Shown here in pieces: positions 24,865 to 34,909 of a stretch of 64,000 nucleotides of DNA. Below the pieces are notes generated by a model, which saw only the letters and a program-made list of their open reading frames with translations, was not told the origin of the DNA and did no database searches. The first letter of the stretch is position 1. Every line of letters begins with the position of its first letter. Source of the stretch: DUML01 sp050949905 (GTDB lineage: Bacteria; Bacillota; Desulfitobacteriia; Desulfitobacteriales; Syntrophobotulaceae); assembly GCA_050949905.1 (NCBI GenBank), contig JBMNGP010000005.1, positions 434,001-498,000 on the forward strand, given 5' to 3'. Both the position numbers and the translations under genes were made by a program.

Positions 24865-26565
24865 ATGAAAATATTTTTTTATGGTGCTAGCCAGACAGTC
24901 ACCGGCTCATGTTATTTAGTCGAGACTTTAGGTTTTAAATTGTTAATCGATTGCGGCATGTTCCAAGGTAACAAAGTAATCAAAGAACTTAACTATGGTG
25001 AATTTCCCTTTGAACCAGGAAGTATTGATGCCGTAATCTTGACTCATGCCCATATTGATCACTCCGGCCTTATTCCTAAGCTAGTCAAGAAAGGCTACCA
25101 AGGACCAATATATTCTACTAAAGCTACTATGGATCTTTGCTCAATTATGTTACCGGACAGCGGTCATATTCAGGAAATGGAAATTGAAAGAAAGAACCGG
25201 AAGCGAACCAGAGCAGGCCTGCCTTTACTTGAGGCTATTTATACAGCTCAAGACGGGTACAATGCCATCCAATCCTTTGTCCCGGTTGATTACGGGAAAA
25301 ACTTCGCAATTTCCGAAAGAATAGCGGCGGAATTTTTTGATGCCGGCCATATTCTTGGGTCATCCCATGTCGTCTTGACAATCACCGAAGGAGAGGAAAC
25401 TAAAAGGTTAGTATTTTCCGGCGATATAGGTTCCACAAACCAACCATTTATTGAAGATCCGTCTCTAATTGAACACGCCGATTTAATAATAATGGAAACC
25501 ACTTATGGTAATCGTCATCATATTGATAAATCCAACCGCTTGGAACTTTTGGCTGAGGTTATCAATAATGCTTATGCCCAGGGAGGAAATGTCATTATCC
25601 CTGCCTTTGCCATCGAACGAACGCAAGACCTTTTATATTACCTGCATAAGTTGCAAAGCGAACAACGGATACCGGAAATGCCTATTTACATTGACAGCCC
25701 TTTGGCTATTGAAGCTACCAGAATATTTCAGAAAAATATCCAGCACTTTGATGAGGAAAGCACAGCTTTGATAGAAGAAGGCAATAACCCCCTTACTATG
25801 AAAAACCTCAAGTTCAGCGAAACAACTCAAGATTCCATTAACTTAAATACTATCCCCGGGGGGACTATTATTATTTCGGCCAGTGGTATGGCTGATGCGG
25901 GCAGGATTAAACATCACCTCAAACACAATCTTTGGCGTCCCAATGCAACCGTTGTCTTTGTCGGCTATCAAGCCGAGGGTACTTTAGGCCGCAGATTAAT
26001 TGACGGCGCCAAAGAAGTCACAATTCATGGTGAATGTATTCATGTCAACGCCACTATAGCCAATTTACCCGGTTTTTCCGGCCATGCTGATCAAAGTGAA
26101 CTATATGCTTGGCTGAAAACCTCCGGCAAAACTGCAGAACAAATTATCCTGGTTCATGGTGAAGAACAGGCAATACATGATTTTGCCGATCTGGTTGAAG
26201 AAAGATTAGGAAAAAAATCTCTAATTCCAGTCCTTGGTGAAGAAATAGAATTTAAAGGACAAGAAGTCATCAGGATTAAACCTGCTAGGCCTTGGCTGGA
26301 TGTACTTCAAGAAAAATATGATCTGCAAAAAGCTATGGAATGCGCGAAACTACCAAAAGGTAGTAAGTATACTGGACAAAAAGTTACCCAGCGAAGAAAA
26401 ATCCTGCTTTCAGAAGTTAACCATAGCTACGGTAAGCTGCGGAAAAACCTGCGCACTTTTGTGGATACAGCGAGAAAGGAAAGAGATTATACCCATATTA
26501 TCGAAACCTTGGAAAAAATCTCCAAACTACTGGAAGAGTCTAAAAATAAATATTTAGGTGCTTAA
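24865..26565 (+). CDS. MBL-fold/beta-CASP RNA-processing-type hydrolase
   Basis: A 566-residue metallo-beta-lactamase-fold protein. The metal motif HAHIDH is at 61-66. A beta-CASP insertion follows with PAFAIERTQDLLY, ISASGMADAGRIKHHL and a C-terminal RMMBL-type GFSGHADQSEL with HGE. This architecture is that of CPSF/Ysh1-like nucleases; bacterial members are presumed RNA-processing enzymes, though few have been tested. About 80 C-terminal residues beyond the core are basic and helical. It begins 19 bases after the response regulator and may be read with it. It overlaps the converging HD gene by four bases. Confidence 0.85.
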   Translation: MKIFFYGASQTVTGSCYLVETLGFKLLIDCGMFQGNKVIKELNYGEFPFEPGSIDAVILTHAHIDHSGLIPKLVKKGYQGPIYSTKATMDLCSIMLPDSGHIQEMEIERKNRKRTRAGLPLLEAIYTAQDGYNAIQSFVPVDYGKNFAISERIAAEFFDAGHILGSSHVVLTITEGEETKRLVFSGDIGSTNQPFIEDPSLIEHADLIIMETTYGNRHHIDKSNRLELLAEVINNAYAQGGNVIIPAFAIERTQDLLYYLHKLQSEQRIPEMPIYIDSPLAIEATRIFQKNIQHFDEESTALIEEGNNPLTMKNLKFSETTQDSINLNTIPGGTIIISASGMADAGRIKHHLKHNLWRPNATVVFVGYQAEGTLGRRLIDGAKEVTIHGECIHVNATIANLPGFSGHADQSELYAWLKTSGKTAEQIILVHGEEQAIHDFADLVEERLGKKSLIPVLGEEIEFKGQEVIRIKPARPWLDVLQEKYDLQKAMECAKLPKGSKYTGQKVTQRRKILLSEVNHSYGKLRKNLRTFVDTARKERDYTHIIETLEKISKLLEESKNKYLGA

Positions 26566-27152
26566 ATCCAGGCATATTCAGAAGTTTGCCGTTTAATCCC
26601 GGCCAAAAAACGCATTACTTCTTCCCGTCTTTTAACAGCAATTCTACGGCCGGTTTTCGAATAGACTTTTTTAGGTAAAGCTTCGGCAAAAGTTTGAATT
26701 CGCAGTAAGGCATCTTCCGGACTAGGAATTAATTCATCGTACCCCACCAGACTGAATAATTTCATTAAACCAATATTGCCTAAATTATCCAGGATATTGG
26801 CATCCCGCACATAAACAGCCTCATCACTGTTTCCTGGTTCGGAATAATACATGTGAAATTCAATGGCCTCGAGAATTTTGCTGAGTTTATCTTGATCTAA
26901 GTGATAGTTCTTTAATAAATTCATGGCAATACCCTTTGATCTAAGAGCATGATCTACATTGGGCAAGGCATACATGGGGTATTTCCCTGTATCATGGAGC
27001 ATTGAGGAAACATAAAGAATTTCTTCATCGAGAGATAAATGTTGGGATAATTCTTTGGCCAGATGATAAACCCTCTGACAATGCTTCCAGCCAAGAGCTG
27101 GGTGAGCACCTGCTTTATTGACAACATTATAGAGTTCCTTAGTAATATCCAT
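26562..27152 (-). CDS. HD-domain hydrolase
   Basis: A 196-residue HD-superfamily protein with HD at residues 53-54 in MLHDTGKYP, preceded by candidate histidines at about 24 and 30, and a later aspartate in RDANILDNLG. Relatives are annotated only as HD-domain hydrolases acting on unknown phosphate esters. AGGTGG precedes ATG 27152, so that start is preferred over the ATG at 27170. The gene converges on the beta-CASP gene with a four-base overlap and no terminator between. Confidence 0.8.
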   Translation of the reverse strand: MDITKELYNVVNKAGAHPALGWKHCQRVYHLAKELSQHLSLDEEILYVSSMLHDTGKYPMYALPNVDHALRSKGIAMNLLKNYHLDQDKLSKILEAIEFHMYYSEPGNSDEAVYVRDANILDNLGNIGLMKLFSLVGYDELIPSPEDALLRIQTFAEALPKKVYSKTGRRIAVKRREEVMRFLAGIKRQTSEYAWI

Positions 27153-27267
27153 AAATGCACCACCTTTCATTTCCTACTAATATTACGGCATAGGTAGGAG
27201 AAATCCTTCCAAACCTTGGAAAAAATATCGTCATTACCCGTGACAATTTAGGATAAACTTTTTTTAT

Positions 27268-27295
27268 TTGTTTTATTAAAACAGGAATATATAAT
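27268..27295 (+). promoter_or_regulatory. Likely promoter of dnaD-dnaI
   Basis: TTGTTT at 27268 and TATAAT at 27290-27295 are 16 bases apart, about 50 bases before the dnaD-like start. Confidence 0.45.
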
Positions 27296-27346
27296 ATAAT
27301 GCTCTTATGAAGATAATTTTTTCTATTTCGATTTGAGGTGGATTCA

Positions 27347-28102
27347 TTGTCTAAAAACAGTGTCTATGAGGGCTTTGCACAAGCTCTTTTCTTTTCAGGA
27401 ACTATTTCCATCCCAAGATTTTTGCTGGATCATTATTCTTTTTTAGGTATCACCAATCAGGAAATGATGCTTCTTATCCACATCATTAATGTTATTACTG
27501 AGAATAAAGAGCAAGATGGGATAGAAGAATATATTGCTGCCAAAATGGGAATTACTCTTTCCGAATTGCAGACCCTTATGCAAAATCTGCAGCTCAAAGG
27601 ATTAATAGCAATTAATCTTAATGCTAAACAAATCACGGCTCAGAATAATTATAAATATGACTTAAGTGGCTTAATTGACCAATTATTTGAATTATGGGGA
27701 ATTAATCAATTTAAGCAACTGGAATTAGGAGCTAAAATAAATAATGAAACACCGGTAGTCAACCCTAACAATCCGTCTTACCTTAAGCTAATTGCTACCT
27801 TTGAACAGGAATTGGGCAGGCCTTTAACCGGGTTTGAGTGTGAACATATTCAAAAATGGCTTCTTGCTTCTTATAGTGATGAATTAATAATTGAGGCTTT
27901 AAGAAGAGGAGTTAGTGCAGGTATTAGAAATTTTCGTTATTTAGATTCAATTTTGAGGGAATGGGAGAAAAAAGGTATTAAGACACTCTTGGAAATAGAA
28001 GCCGAAGATAAGTATTTTCAGGAGAGGCAGGAGAAAAAAGGAGTAAAGTCAAATAAAACCCGTAAGAGTACTAAGAACAAATATGATGATATTTATTTAT
28101 AG
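27347..28102 (+). CDS. dnaD: DnaD-domain replication initiation protein
   Basis: A 251-residue protein. The N-terminal third is a winged-helix-like DnaD_N region (FLLDHYSFLGITNQEMMLL and beyond). The DnaB_2/DnaD C-terminal domain is at about 150-215 with LIATFEQELGRPLTGFE and ILREWEKKGI, and a basic tail closes the protein. DnaD remodels origin DNA and helps recruit DnaB and the DnaI loader with DNA helicase. TTG 27347 lies six bases after GAGGTG and is preferred to GTG 27338, which overlaps the same site. It forms an operon with the helicase-loader gene 26 bases on. Confidence 0.88.
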   Translation: MSKNSVYEGFAQALFFSGTISIPRFLLDHYSFLGITNQEMMLLIHIINVITENKEQDGIEEYIAAKMGITLSELQTLMQNLQLKGLIAINLNAKQITAQNNYKYDLSGLIDQLFELWGINQFKQLELGAKINNETPVVNPNNPSYLKLIATFEQELGRPLTGFECEHIQKWLLASYSDELIIEALRRGVSAGIRNFRYLDSILREWEKKGIKTLLEIEAEDKYFQERQEKKGVKSNKTRKSTKNKYDDIYL

Positions 28103-28128
28103 GGAAAAGATAAAGGAGAGGTTTATCC

Positions 28129-28956
28129 TTGGAAAAAGCAGAGAAAATTATTAGTACGGTTTTAAATAAGCCTGTCGTGGATCAACAAAACTTTCTGCTT
28201 AACGCCTCAGATAACACAGAAGCTGACATTGCCTCAACAGAGCAAGCCTGTCCCATTTGCGGGGGGAGAGGAATTGTCCTGCAGGGGGATACTGCGACCC
28301 CATGTTCCTGTATGGAACAAATTAGAATCGAAAATAGCTTTAAATCAGCACGTATATCTCGAGAATTAAAAAAATGCCGCTTTGAAAAATTCGATTTAGA
28401 TTTTTATTGTACCTCAGCAATTAAAGACTACTATGATAACGCCAAGAAAGCCTTGAATGCTGCTCAAGCCTTTGTGGAAAATGTACTCACTAATCCTCAC
28501 GAACTAGGGTTGCTCTTTACCGGTTCGGTTGGCAGTGGGAAGACTTTCTTAGCTGCCTCTATTGCTAATGCTTTACTCGTTAAACAAAAGCAATTACTGT
28601 TCTTGGTTGTTCCAGATTTACTGGATGAATTACGAGCTACTTTTTCTAATAAATCTGATACTACCGAATTTGATTTGCTGGATATAGCCAGAACCATACC
28701 CATTTTGATTTTAGATGACCTTGGCGCCCATAACTATACCGAGTGGTCGCGAAATAGGCTATATTCCATCCTCAATTACCGAATGAATGAGCAGTTGCCA
28801 ACAATTATTACTACTAATCTGGATTTTAATGAAATTGAACAATACTTAGGGGAGAGAACTTGTTCCAGGCTGCTCCAAATGTGCCGAGTTTTCCGTTTAT
28901 CCATTGAAAAAGATATACGAATGCAGAAATATATTCACCGAGAAAATTTAAAGTAA
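28129..28956 (+). CDS. dnaI: DnaI/DnaC-type helicase loader ATPase
   Basis: A 275-residue AAA+ ATPase. A four-cysteine zinc-binding-like cluster lies at C41, C44, C59 and C61. Walker A GSVGSGKT is at 132-139, Walker B is ILILDDLG, and the arginine-containing sensor region RLYSILNYR follows. It should load the replicative helicase at the origin in partnership with DnaD. The start is TTG 28129 with AAAGGAGAGG upstream. A terminator follows, so the operon is dnaD-dnaI only. Confidence 0.9.
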   Translation: MEKAEKIISTVLNKPVVDQQNFLLNASDNTEADIASTEQACPICGGRGIVLQGDTATPCSCMEQIRIENSFKSARISRELKKCRFEKFDLDFYCTSAIKDYYDNAKKALNAAQAFVENVLTNPHELGLLFTGSVGSGKTFLAASIANALLVKQKQLLFLVVPDLLDELRATFSNKSDTTEFDLLDIARTIPILILDDLGAHNYTEWSRNRLYSILNYRMNEQLPTIITTNLDFNEIEQYLGERTCSRLLQMCRVFRLSIEKDIRMQKYIHRENLK

Positions 28957-29005
28957 GCTGCAAAATTTACCCAAAAAGTAAGAAAAAAAGAATAATTTTT
29001 GGGCC

Positions 29006-29046
29006 AAACCTATGCATGTCCAAGAAACCAATGCATAGGTTTTTTA
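29006..29046 (+). terminator. Terminator of dnaD-dnaI
   Basis: AAACCTATGCAT pairs with ATGCATAGGTTT across a 13-base loop and is followed by T residues. Confidence 0.85.
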
Positions 29047-29075
29047 TATAAATAATGATTAGGAGGTGGAAATGG

Positions 29076-29630
29076 ATGGCAAAATTTATTACTATCAAAA
29101 GAAGATATATTTTCTATAGTTGTTTGGCGCTGGCATTAGTCTTCTTTTGTTTTTTAACCTTTAACTTCTTGGGTAGTTCGGAAGCAAATACTACCTCTCA
29201 GCAAGTTGAACCAGAATTAAAAATTGTTAGTTTGGAGTTTGATCCTCCAATTGTAATCCGTGATCTTTCCTATGGAGGCGAGGTACTGAAAGGAACTCAG
29301 ACCATGCCTAAAACTGACTATAAAATAGCTGCAATCGTTCAAAACATGACGGAAAAAACAATGCGTGAAATACCTGTGGTCTTAACAATCGTCTCCCTGG
29401 CCGATCAAACTCAAAAAATTAGCAAAGAAGGGAAGATCCCCATTTTAGAGCCAGGAGCAACTGCCCGTATAGCATTTGAAAATATTCAGGCTTTAGGCGA
29501 TGCTCAAGGTAAGAGTGCAACTGCCGGCAGGCATGAGATGGTTCTAGCCCTGAAAGCTAACCCCGAAGGGGGAATGACGCAGAATACTGAAGCCAAGTTA
29601 ATTTATAACATTGATTCCACAGTAAAATAA
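29076..29630 (+). CDS. Exported or membrane-anchored protein of unknown function
   Basis: A 184-residue protein with a basic N-terminus, one hydrophobic segment at about 10-32, and a beta-rich extracellular domain that reads like an immunoglobulin-like or CARDB-like fold (alternating short strands, NMTEKTMREIPVVLTI). I do not recognise a named family. ATG 29076 is nine bases from AGGAGG; the upstream ATG 29055 precedes that site and is rejected. Its neighbours are two other exported proteins, so an envelope role is plausible. Confidence 0.65.
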   Translation: MAKFITIKRRYIFYSCLALALVFFCFLTFNFLGSSEANTTSQQVEPELKIVSLEFDPPIVIRDLSYGGEVLKGTQTMPKTDYKIAAIVQNMTEKTMREIPVVLTIVSLADQTQKISKEGKIPILEPGATARIAFENIQALGDAQGKSATAGRHEMVLALKANPEGGMTQNTEAKLIYNIDSTVK

Positions 29631-29794
29631 AAACTTAGGAACGTTTACCTAACCAACTTACAAGTGCTTGCTTTAAGCACTTATTTTGTTTTGAACATTC
29701 TGATAGTATAATTAGGTAAAAACAAACTACAAGGAAGCATCGACTATAATTGTTCATGCTAATCAACTGGATTTTAAAAGGAACGGTCATTCTC

Positions 29795-30793
29795 ATGAAA
29801 AAGTCTTTTCTCTGTTTATACTTCATTTCTTTTAATATGATCTTATTCTTACTAATAGCGCCGCTTGTTATTTTCTACGGTCCGTTTGAGTCACTCAGGC
29901 TTTTTTCGGTTGGTGCTATTCTTACCTCCCGCCACCCTCAAGTAGCGGAATTTTTCCTTTCCCAAGAGGAGATCCTGAAAATAACCGAGAACAACAGGGA
30001 TAATATCATTACGGTGGAACCGGTAATCCTAGGAAAAGAGCATATTATTGAAGATAGAGAAAATGGGATTAAGATTCAAAATATTAGCGGTAAATACTTT
30101 CAAGGTAAAGTAATGCTGATTAATAATCCTCGCCAGTTAGGCATTGCTGTTTCCGACGAATTAGGCACTGCTGGGCAGAGATTAACTAACCTTGTAGCAA
30201 CGAGCAAGGCTCTAGCCGGAATAAATGCAGGTGGATTCTATGATCCTAATGCTCAAGGTAATGGTGCTTTTCCCGATGGAATTACCGTTAAAAACGGATT
30301 AGTCGTTCATAATAATATTGGAAATGAAGCAGCCAATATAATTGGTTTTGACCAAAACGGTAAACTTATTTTGGGCTCAATGTCTCTCCAGGAAGTCCAG
30401 ACTATGAAAATCCAAAATGCTGTGACTTTTCATCCCAATCTCTTACTAGACGGAAAGCCCCAAATTCAGGGAGACGGAGGCTGGGGCTTAGCACCAAGAA
30501 CTGGAATAGGCCAAAAACCTGACGGCACTGTAATCTTAGTAGTAATTGATGGCCGACAGCCTGGATGGAGTATGGGGGCAACACTCCGGGACTTAATGAA
30601 CGTCTTTATTGAATATGGGGCGGAAAACGCCGCAAATCTGGATGGGGGATCTTCCAGTGAAATGGTGTATAAAGGCCAAATCCTCAATAAATTATGGAAT
30701 ATTTACGGCGAAAGGTACATTCCGACCGCTTTTGTTGTCTATCCTCGAAGTGCTGTGGAAGAAGTTCACAATGACAGTCGGCTTGAAAAATAA
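29795..30793 (+). CDS. Phosphodiester glycosidase (NAGPA) domain protein, membrane-anchored
   Basis: A 332-residue protein with an N-terminal signal-anchor (about 5-30) followed by a NAGPA domain (Pfam 09992). The features are AGINAGGFYDP, GDGGWGLAPRTGIGQ, VVIDGRQPGWS and NLDGGSSSEMVY. Family members remove sugar groups linked by phosphodiester bonds, and in bacteria they are often linked to cell-surface polymers. ATG 29795 is chosen because the helix starts there and AAAAGGAA lies upstream; TTG 29750 would add 15 residues. The target polymer is not known. Confidence 0.82.
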   Translation: MKKSFLCLYFISFNMILFLLIAPLVIFYGPFESLRLFSVGAILTSRHPQVAEFFLSQEEILKITENNRDNIITVEPVILGKEHIIEDRENGIKIQNISGKYFQGKVMLINNPRQLGIAVSDELGTAGQRLTNLVATSKALAGINAGGFYDPNAQGNGAFPDGITVKNGLVVHNNIGNEAANIIGFDQNGKLILGSMSLQEVQTMKIQNAVTFHPNLLLDGKPQIQGDGGWGLAPRTGIGQKPDGTVILVVIDGRQPGWSMGATLRDLMNVFIEYGAENAANLDGGSSSEMVYKGQILNKLWNIYGERYIPTAFVVYPRSAVEEVHNDSRLEK

Positions 30794-30831
30794 TACTAAG
30801 AAATTTTAAGCGATAGTGGGGTAACAAGAAC

Positions 30832-31872
30832 TTGAGAAGCAAAAAGATAGCCATGTTTCTTATTATTTCCTTGGTCTTTCAACTAACAATATTTACTGTT
30901 TTGAATCATCTAACAGAGCAGTACTTAAACCCTATGTTTCGCCTTAACAAAGCCTATGCCCTAAATACTGATTTAAGTAAGGCCCAGAATTTTAGCCTCT
31001 CTTATAATAATAGATATTTAGCCTTTATAAGCGGAGGCCACCTGCAGGTAATCGATCTTATTAATAATCAAGCAGTCTTAAAAAACAAATCCCTGTCGGA
31101 AGCGGGTTTAGTCTTAAGCTACAAATGGCTTCCCGACAGGAACGGTATGATCTACTTAACTCAAAGTCATTCAAATCCCGACCGCCCAGCAGCTCTTTTT
31201 TCACTGGATTTGGATCCTGCCACCTCAAATCCCAGGCAGGTTGAACCCCGCTTAGAACGATCCTTAAACATATTTATCTCGGAGGTAATGGATATAGGAG
31301 TGTCTACTTATACTAATAATTTATTTGTTCTCTATAGGGATGAGGAATTAAAGTGCAAGCTAATGACTATTGATATCATGAAAAATATCAACAGGCTTGA
31401 TGATCCCCTGGAGTCAATCCTTTCCCTGGCGGTATCCAACAAATATGGCACGTTGTATATTGAAAGTCTCAAAGAAGGTCAAAAGGCAATTTATGCGGTT
31501 ATAGGTCGGGAAAGACATTTAGTCACCGACGACCCTCAGGAGATACTCCTTGGCTGCCAAGACGAGCTCTTATTTATAGGTGAATTAGCAGGTAATACTT
31601 TACGCGAGATCTCTCTCTATACCCATAATTCATCATCAATTCAATATACAAAATTACTTTGGCAGGGTGACATTCCTTATGCCAGGGCGGAAGTCTTTAT
31701 TAGTTCCGATCAAAAGGTTTTTATCCTGGATAAGGAAAATATAGTGATAATTTATCCTGATGGTAGTTCCAAGTCTAAAGAAATTCTTTATAGGCCTGTA
31801 TTCTCACCGGTGGGCAAAATGTACCTGGAGATAAATCCAACACGGAATGAGTATTTTTGGCGGAAAAGTTAA
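30832..31872 (+). CDS. Secreted beta-propeller-like protein, unknown function
   Basis: A 346-residue protein starting at TTG 30832, with an N-terminal membrane helix (about 5-25). The rest reads as repeated short strands with NRYLAFISGGHLQVIDL and PDRNGMIYLTQ, as in TolB/WD40-like propellers. No family is recognised with certainty. It follows the glycosidase gene by 38 bases and is probably co-transcribed. It converges on the UPF0182 gene with eight bases between them. Confidence 0.65.
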   Translation: MRSKKIAMFLIISLVFQLTIFTVLNHLTEQYLNPMFRLNKAYALNTDLSKAQNFSLSYNNRYLAFISGGHLQVIDLINNQAVLKNKSLSEAGLVLSYKWLPDRNGMIYLTQSHSNPDRPAALFSLDLDPATSNPRQVEPRLERSLNIFISEVMDIGVSTYTNNLFVLYRDEELKCKLMTIDIMKNINRLDDPLESILSLAVSNKYGTLYIESLKEGQKAIYAVIGRERHLVTDDPQEILLGCQDELLFIGELAGNTLREISLYTHNSSSIQYTKLLWQGDIPYARAEVFISSDQKVFILDKENIVIIYPDGSSKSKEILYRPVFSPVGKMYLEINPTRNEYFWRKS

Positions 31873-31880
31873 CTGTTAAG

Positions 31881-34694
31881 TTAATCCTCCCAGAGGATAT
31901 CATCTTCCGGGTCAATTTTGGTTGGTTCTAGATAATTTTGCTCAGATTCCAGATTATTAGTCATACTGGTTAATTGGTTTTCCAAAGAGTCAAGCATTTC
32001 CCGGATTTGTTTAATCTGTTCGAGTATTTCGTCAATATCGAGTTGTTCCATAGTAGGATTGCCAGGTGGTAGAGCTTGCTCTACAGGAGTTATTTGCTCG
32101 GTTAAAGCCAAGGTAGGCGCATTTCTGCCAAATATTCTTTTAAGAGCTTCCTCTAGGGAGTTAGCCATAGTAAGCTTATCTTCATAAGCCACTATGACTT
32201 TTTGCATCTCCGGAATACTCCCGCTGGCGGTTGACTGTAAATAAATTGGTTCTACACACAGGAAATTACCTCTGATAGGTAAGGCTAAGAGATTACCTCT
32301 GATTACACTTGAACCCTTTTGATTCCATAAAGCGAGTTGTCGGGAAATATCGGGGTCTTGGTCAATCCTGGCTTCAATTTGGAATGGACCGTCAATCTCA
32401 ATATTTTTAGGAAGTTTATAGAGGATTAGCTCTCCGTAGTTTTCACCATCCATCCTTGCTGCCAGCCAAGCAATGAGGTTATTGCGGGTATTAGACTGGC
32501 TGGAAGCCGGTGTAAAAGGTTGGATTAAAACAAATTCCGGATTATGTTCACCGCCGGGAAGATCCATAATTACATAATAGGGCTCAACGTCTTGGGGTTC
32601 TGAGCCATATATTTCTTTCGCAATACCCCAAGCATCTTCTTTATTATAAAAAACTTTAGTATTAGTCATGTGAAAAGTGTTCAGCATTTGGCATTGTATT
32701 TTAAAAAGAGTTTCAGGATAGCGAAGATGGGTTTTTAGAGAATAGGGCATCTCCGAAATACTTTTGAACACTCCCGGGAAGTTTTTAAGAAAAGTCTGTA
32801 GAATAGGGTCTTCGTAATCAACTGCATAGAAATCAACTGTACCGTCATAAGCATCAATAACAACTTTTACCGAGTTTCTAATATAGTTAAAGTTTTGGTT
32901 GGGATATTTACTGGAATATGGAATATTACCTGTTGTATAGGCATCAATAATCCATTTAATCCTCCCGTTATCGATTACAGCATAGGGATCTTGGTCATAA
33001 TTCAGAAAAGGTGCTAACTTTTGCACTCTTTCCATAATATTGCGATAGAGCAAAATTTTGCTCTCAGGTGTAACTTCTCTGGCAAGATAGAACCTCGGAG
33101 TGGCTCTATGTAAGGATAGCATTAACTTATTAAGGGGAGTAAAAGTTATGCCTGTTTTTCCTTGATAACTGTTTTCAGCGTAATCACTGCCTTGAGGGTA
33201 ATCTAATTCTTGGAATCTGGTATTAACAACCACCCAGTCGTTTGTTCTTTCGCCAAAATAAATGCGCGGTTCAGTTAGGCTTAATTCAGGATAAGGACTT
33301 TGCATGGGAATGCTGCTCACCGCAAAAGCGGGGTGCCCTTTCGCTGTCACAGCATTGGCAAAAGAAGCTGTTATTCCATAGCCGTGAGTATACCTAAAGC
33401 GAGTATTTATAAAGGTTTGAGCCTTGGGATCAACATCCTCAATTGATATTTCCCGAGGTGAAATCATTAGCTGGCGGTACTCTCCATTAATTAAATAACG
33501 GTCAATGTCAATATCGTTGTATTTATAGTAAGGTCGGATACCTTGTTTCTGAGTGAAGATTTGGATCATGTGCCGGGGATCATTCAACCGAATATTATTT
33601 AGAGTTACTAGTTCTTCTTGCAATTCAGCTGCGCCGATAGGGCTGTCCCCGGGGTATTCTCTTTCTTCGATTTTATCCAAACCATAGGCAAATCTTGTTA
33701 ACCTTATTTCATTTTCAATATAGGTTGATTCTTTTTGCAGTTCATTTGGTATAACCACCATGGATTGAATCAAAGATGGAAATAATCCGCTTAATAGTAT
33801 AGACAGGACAAGCAAAGAGGGAGCAGGTATGGTAATCAGGCGGGAGTCTTGAACAAATATTGTCAAGAGGGTGAGAATAAAACTAAGAATACTAAATACA
33901 ATCAAGACTTTTAAAGCCGGTAGGCGGGCAAAAATATCTGTATATCCCGCACCGACAACTTGTCCTAATTCGGAATAAACTAATTTGTAAATATCTAAAT
34001 AATAGCCAAATGCTTTTAAAACAAAGAGAATTATCAGGAGAATTCCTAAGTGTTTTCTAGCTCGCGAGCTGACAATAATAGCATCCTTTTTCCAGATGCG
34101 AATGGAATTAAATTTAATTAATCCGGTAAGGACATAAAAAACTGTAGTAAAAATCGTCAAAATCAGGATAGGGGAGAAAAAAGCATTATAAATCGTAACT
34201 AAAAAAGGAAGTTTAAAAACATAAAAGCTTAAATCCTTACCGAATAACGGGTCAGAGTAATTAAAAGAAGATGAGTTGGTGAAGGACAACAAATCAAGCC
34301 AACCTGTAAAACCGACTATAAAGCTAACGATAATACTAAAAATAGCAGAAATCAGGAGAAGGTAAATTGTTACCTTGCCTTGATTCATTGCCACAACCGG
34401 ATGGTTAATTTCATCGACGAGCCTGATCTTTTTCCGAAATTTTTCATTATAAAAAGCAGCAAAAGCATGCCTACCCGATAATAAGGTTGCTGCAATAATA
34501 ACAAAGAGGATTGTGCCGTTGATTAACTGAATAATAAGCTTGCTGAAAATTGGTGTCCAAAACAAAGTTTGATAACCTAAATCTTTAAACCACAACCAAT
34601 CTTCATAAAATCCGCTAATTAAAGATAATAGTACAATAGCTATGGTAACAAAGGCTATAATTCGGATAAAAGGTTTAGAAATAAGAGGCTTCAA
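31881..34694 (-). CDS. UPF0182 family large membrane protein
   Basis: A protein of about 937 residues. The first third holds about seven membrane helices, the middle is a large extracellular part rich in aromatic residues with RFRYTHGYGITASFANAV and YPQGSDYAENSY, and the C-terminus is acidic and coiled. This is the layout of the UPF0182 (DUF-COG1615) family, found in clostridia and actinobacteria, of unknown function. GGAGG at 34705-34701 touches the ATG at 34700 but is six bases from TTG 34694, so TTG is preferred. ATG 34730 is the longest option. The gene is transcribed alone. Confidence 0.88.
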   Translation of the reverse strand: MKPLISKPFIRIIAFVTIAIVLLSLISGFYEDWLWFKDLGYQTLFWTPIFSKLIIQLINGTILFVIIAATLLSGRHAFAAFYNEKFRKKIRLVDEINHPVVAMNQGKVTIYLLLISAIFSIIVSFIVGFTGWLDLLSFTNSSSFNYSDPLFGKDLSFYVFKLPFLVTIYNAFFSPILILTIFTTVFYVLTGLIKFNSIRIWKKDAIIVSSRARKHLGILLIILFVLKAFGYYLDIYKLVYSELGQVVGAGYTDIFARLPALKVLIVFSILSFILTLLTIFVQDSRLITIPAPSLLVLSILLSGLFPSLIQSMVVIPNELQKESTYIENEIRLTRFAYGLDKIEEREYPGDSPIGAAELQEELVTLNNIRLNDPRHMIQIFTQKQGIRPYYKYNDIDIDRYLINGEYRQLMISPREISIEDVDPKAQTFINTRFRYTHGYGITASFANAVTAKGHPAFAVSSIPMQSPYPELSLTEPRIYFGERTNDWVVVNTRFQELDYPQGSDYAENSYQGKTGITFTPLNKLMLSLHRATPRFYLAREVTPESKILLYRNIMERVQKLAPFLNYDQDPYAVIDNGRIKWIIDAYTTGNIPYSSKYPNQNFNYIRNSVKVVIDAYDGTVDFYAVDYEDPILQTFLKNFPGVFKSISEMPYSLKTHLRYPETLFKIQCQMLNTFHMTNTKVFYNKEDAWGIAKEIYGSEPQDVEPYYVIMDLPGGEHNPEFVLIQPFTPASSQSNTRNNLIAWLAARMDGENYGELILYKLPKNIEIDGPFQIEARIDQDPDISRQLALWNQKGSSVIRGNLLALPIRGNFLCVEPIYLQSTASGSIPEMQKVIVAYEDKLTMANSLEEALKRIFGRNAPTLALTEQITPVEQALPPGNPTMEQLDIDEILEQIKQIREMLDSLENQLTSMTNNLESEQNYLEPTKIDPEDDILWED

Positions 34695-34909
34695 AAACAT
34701 CCTCCTCTCTAGTAAAATGTTGACAGTCATTAGGTAATATGTGTAAATTTCCTTGGTTTTATTTAACAGTACAATATCTTAACCATTTCTCACGACTAAA
34801 GTCTTATATATATTCTTTAATTGTCGAGAAAAACCTTCCATTTTGCTTTCAGAAAAGGTCTTTCTGAGATATACTTTTTATTAGATAGAATTTAAGGATG
34901 GTGGATAAA

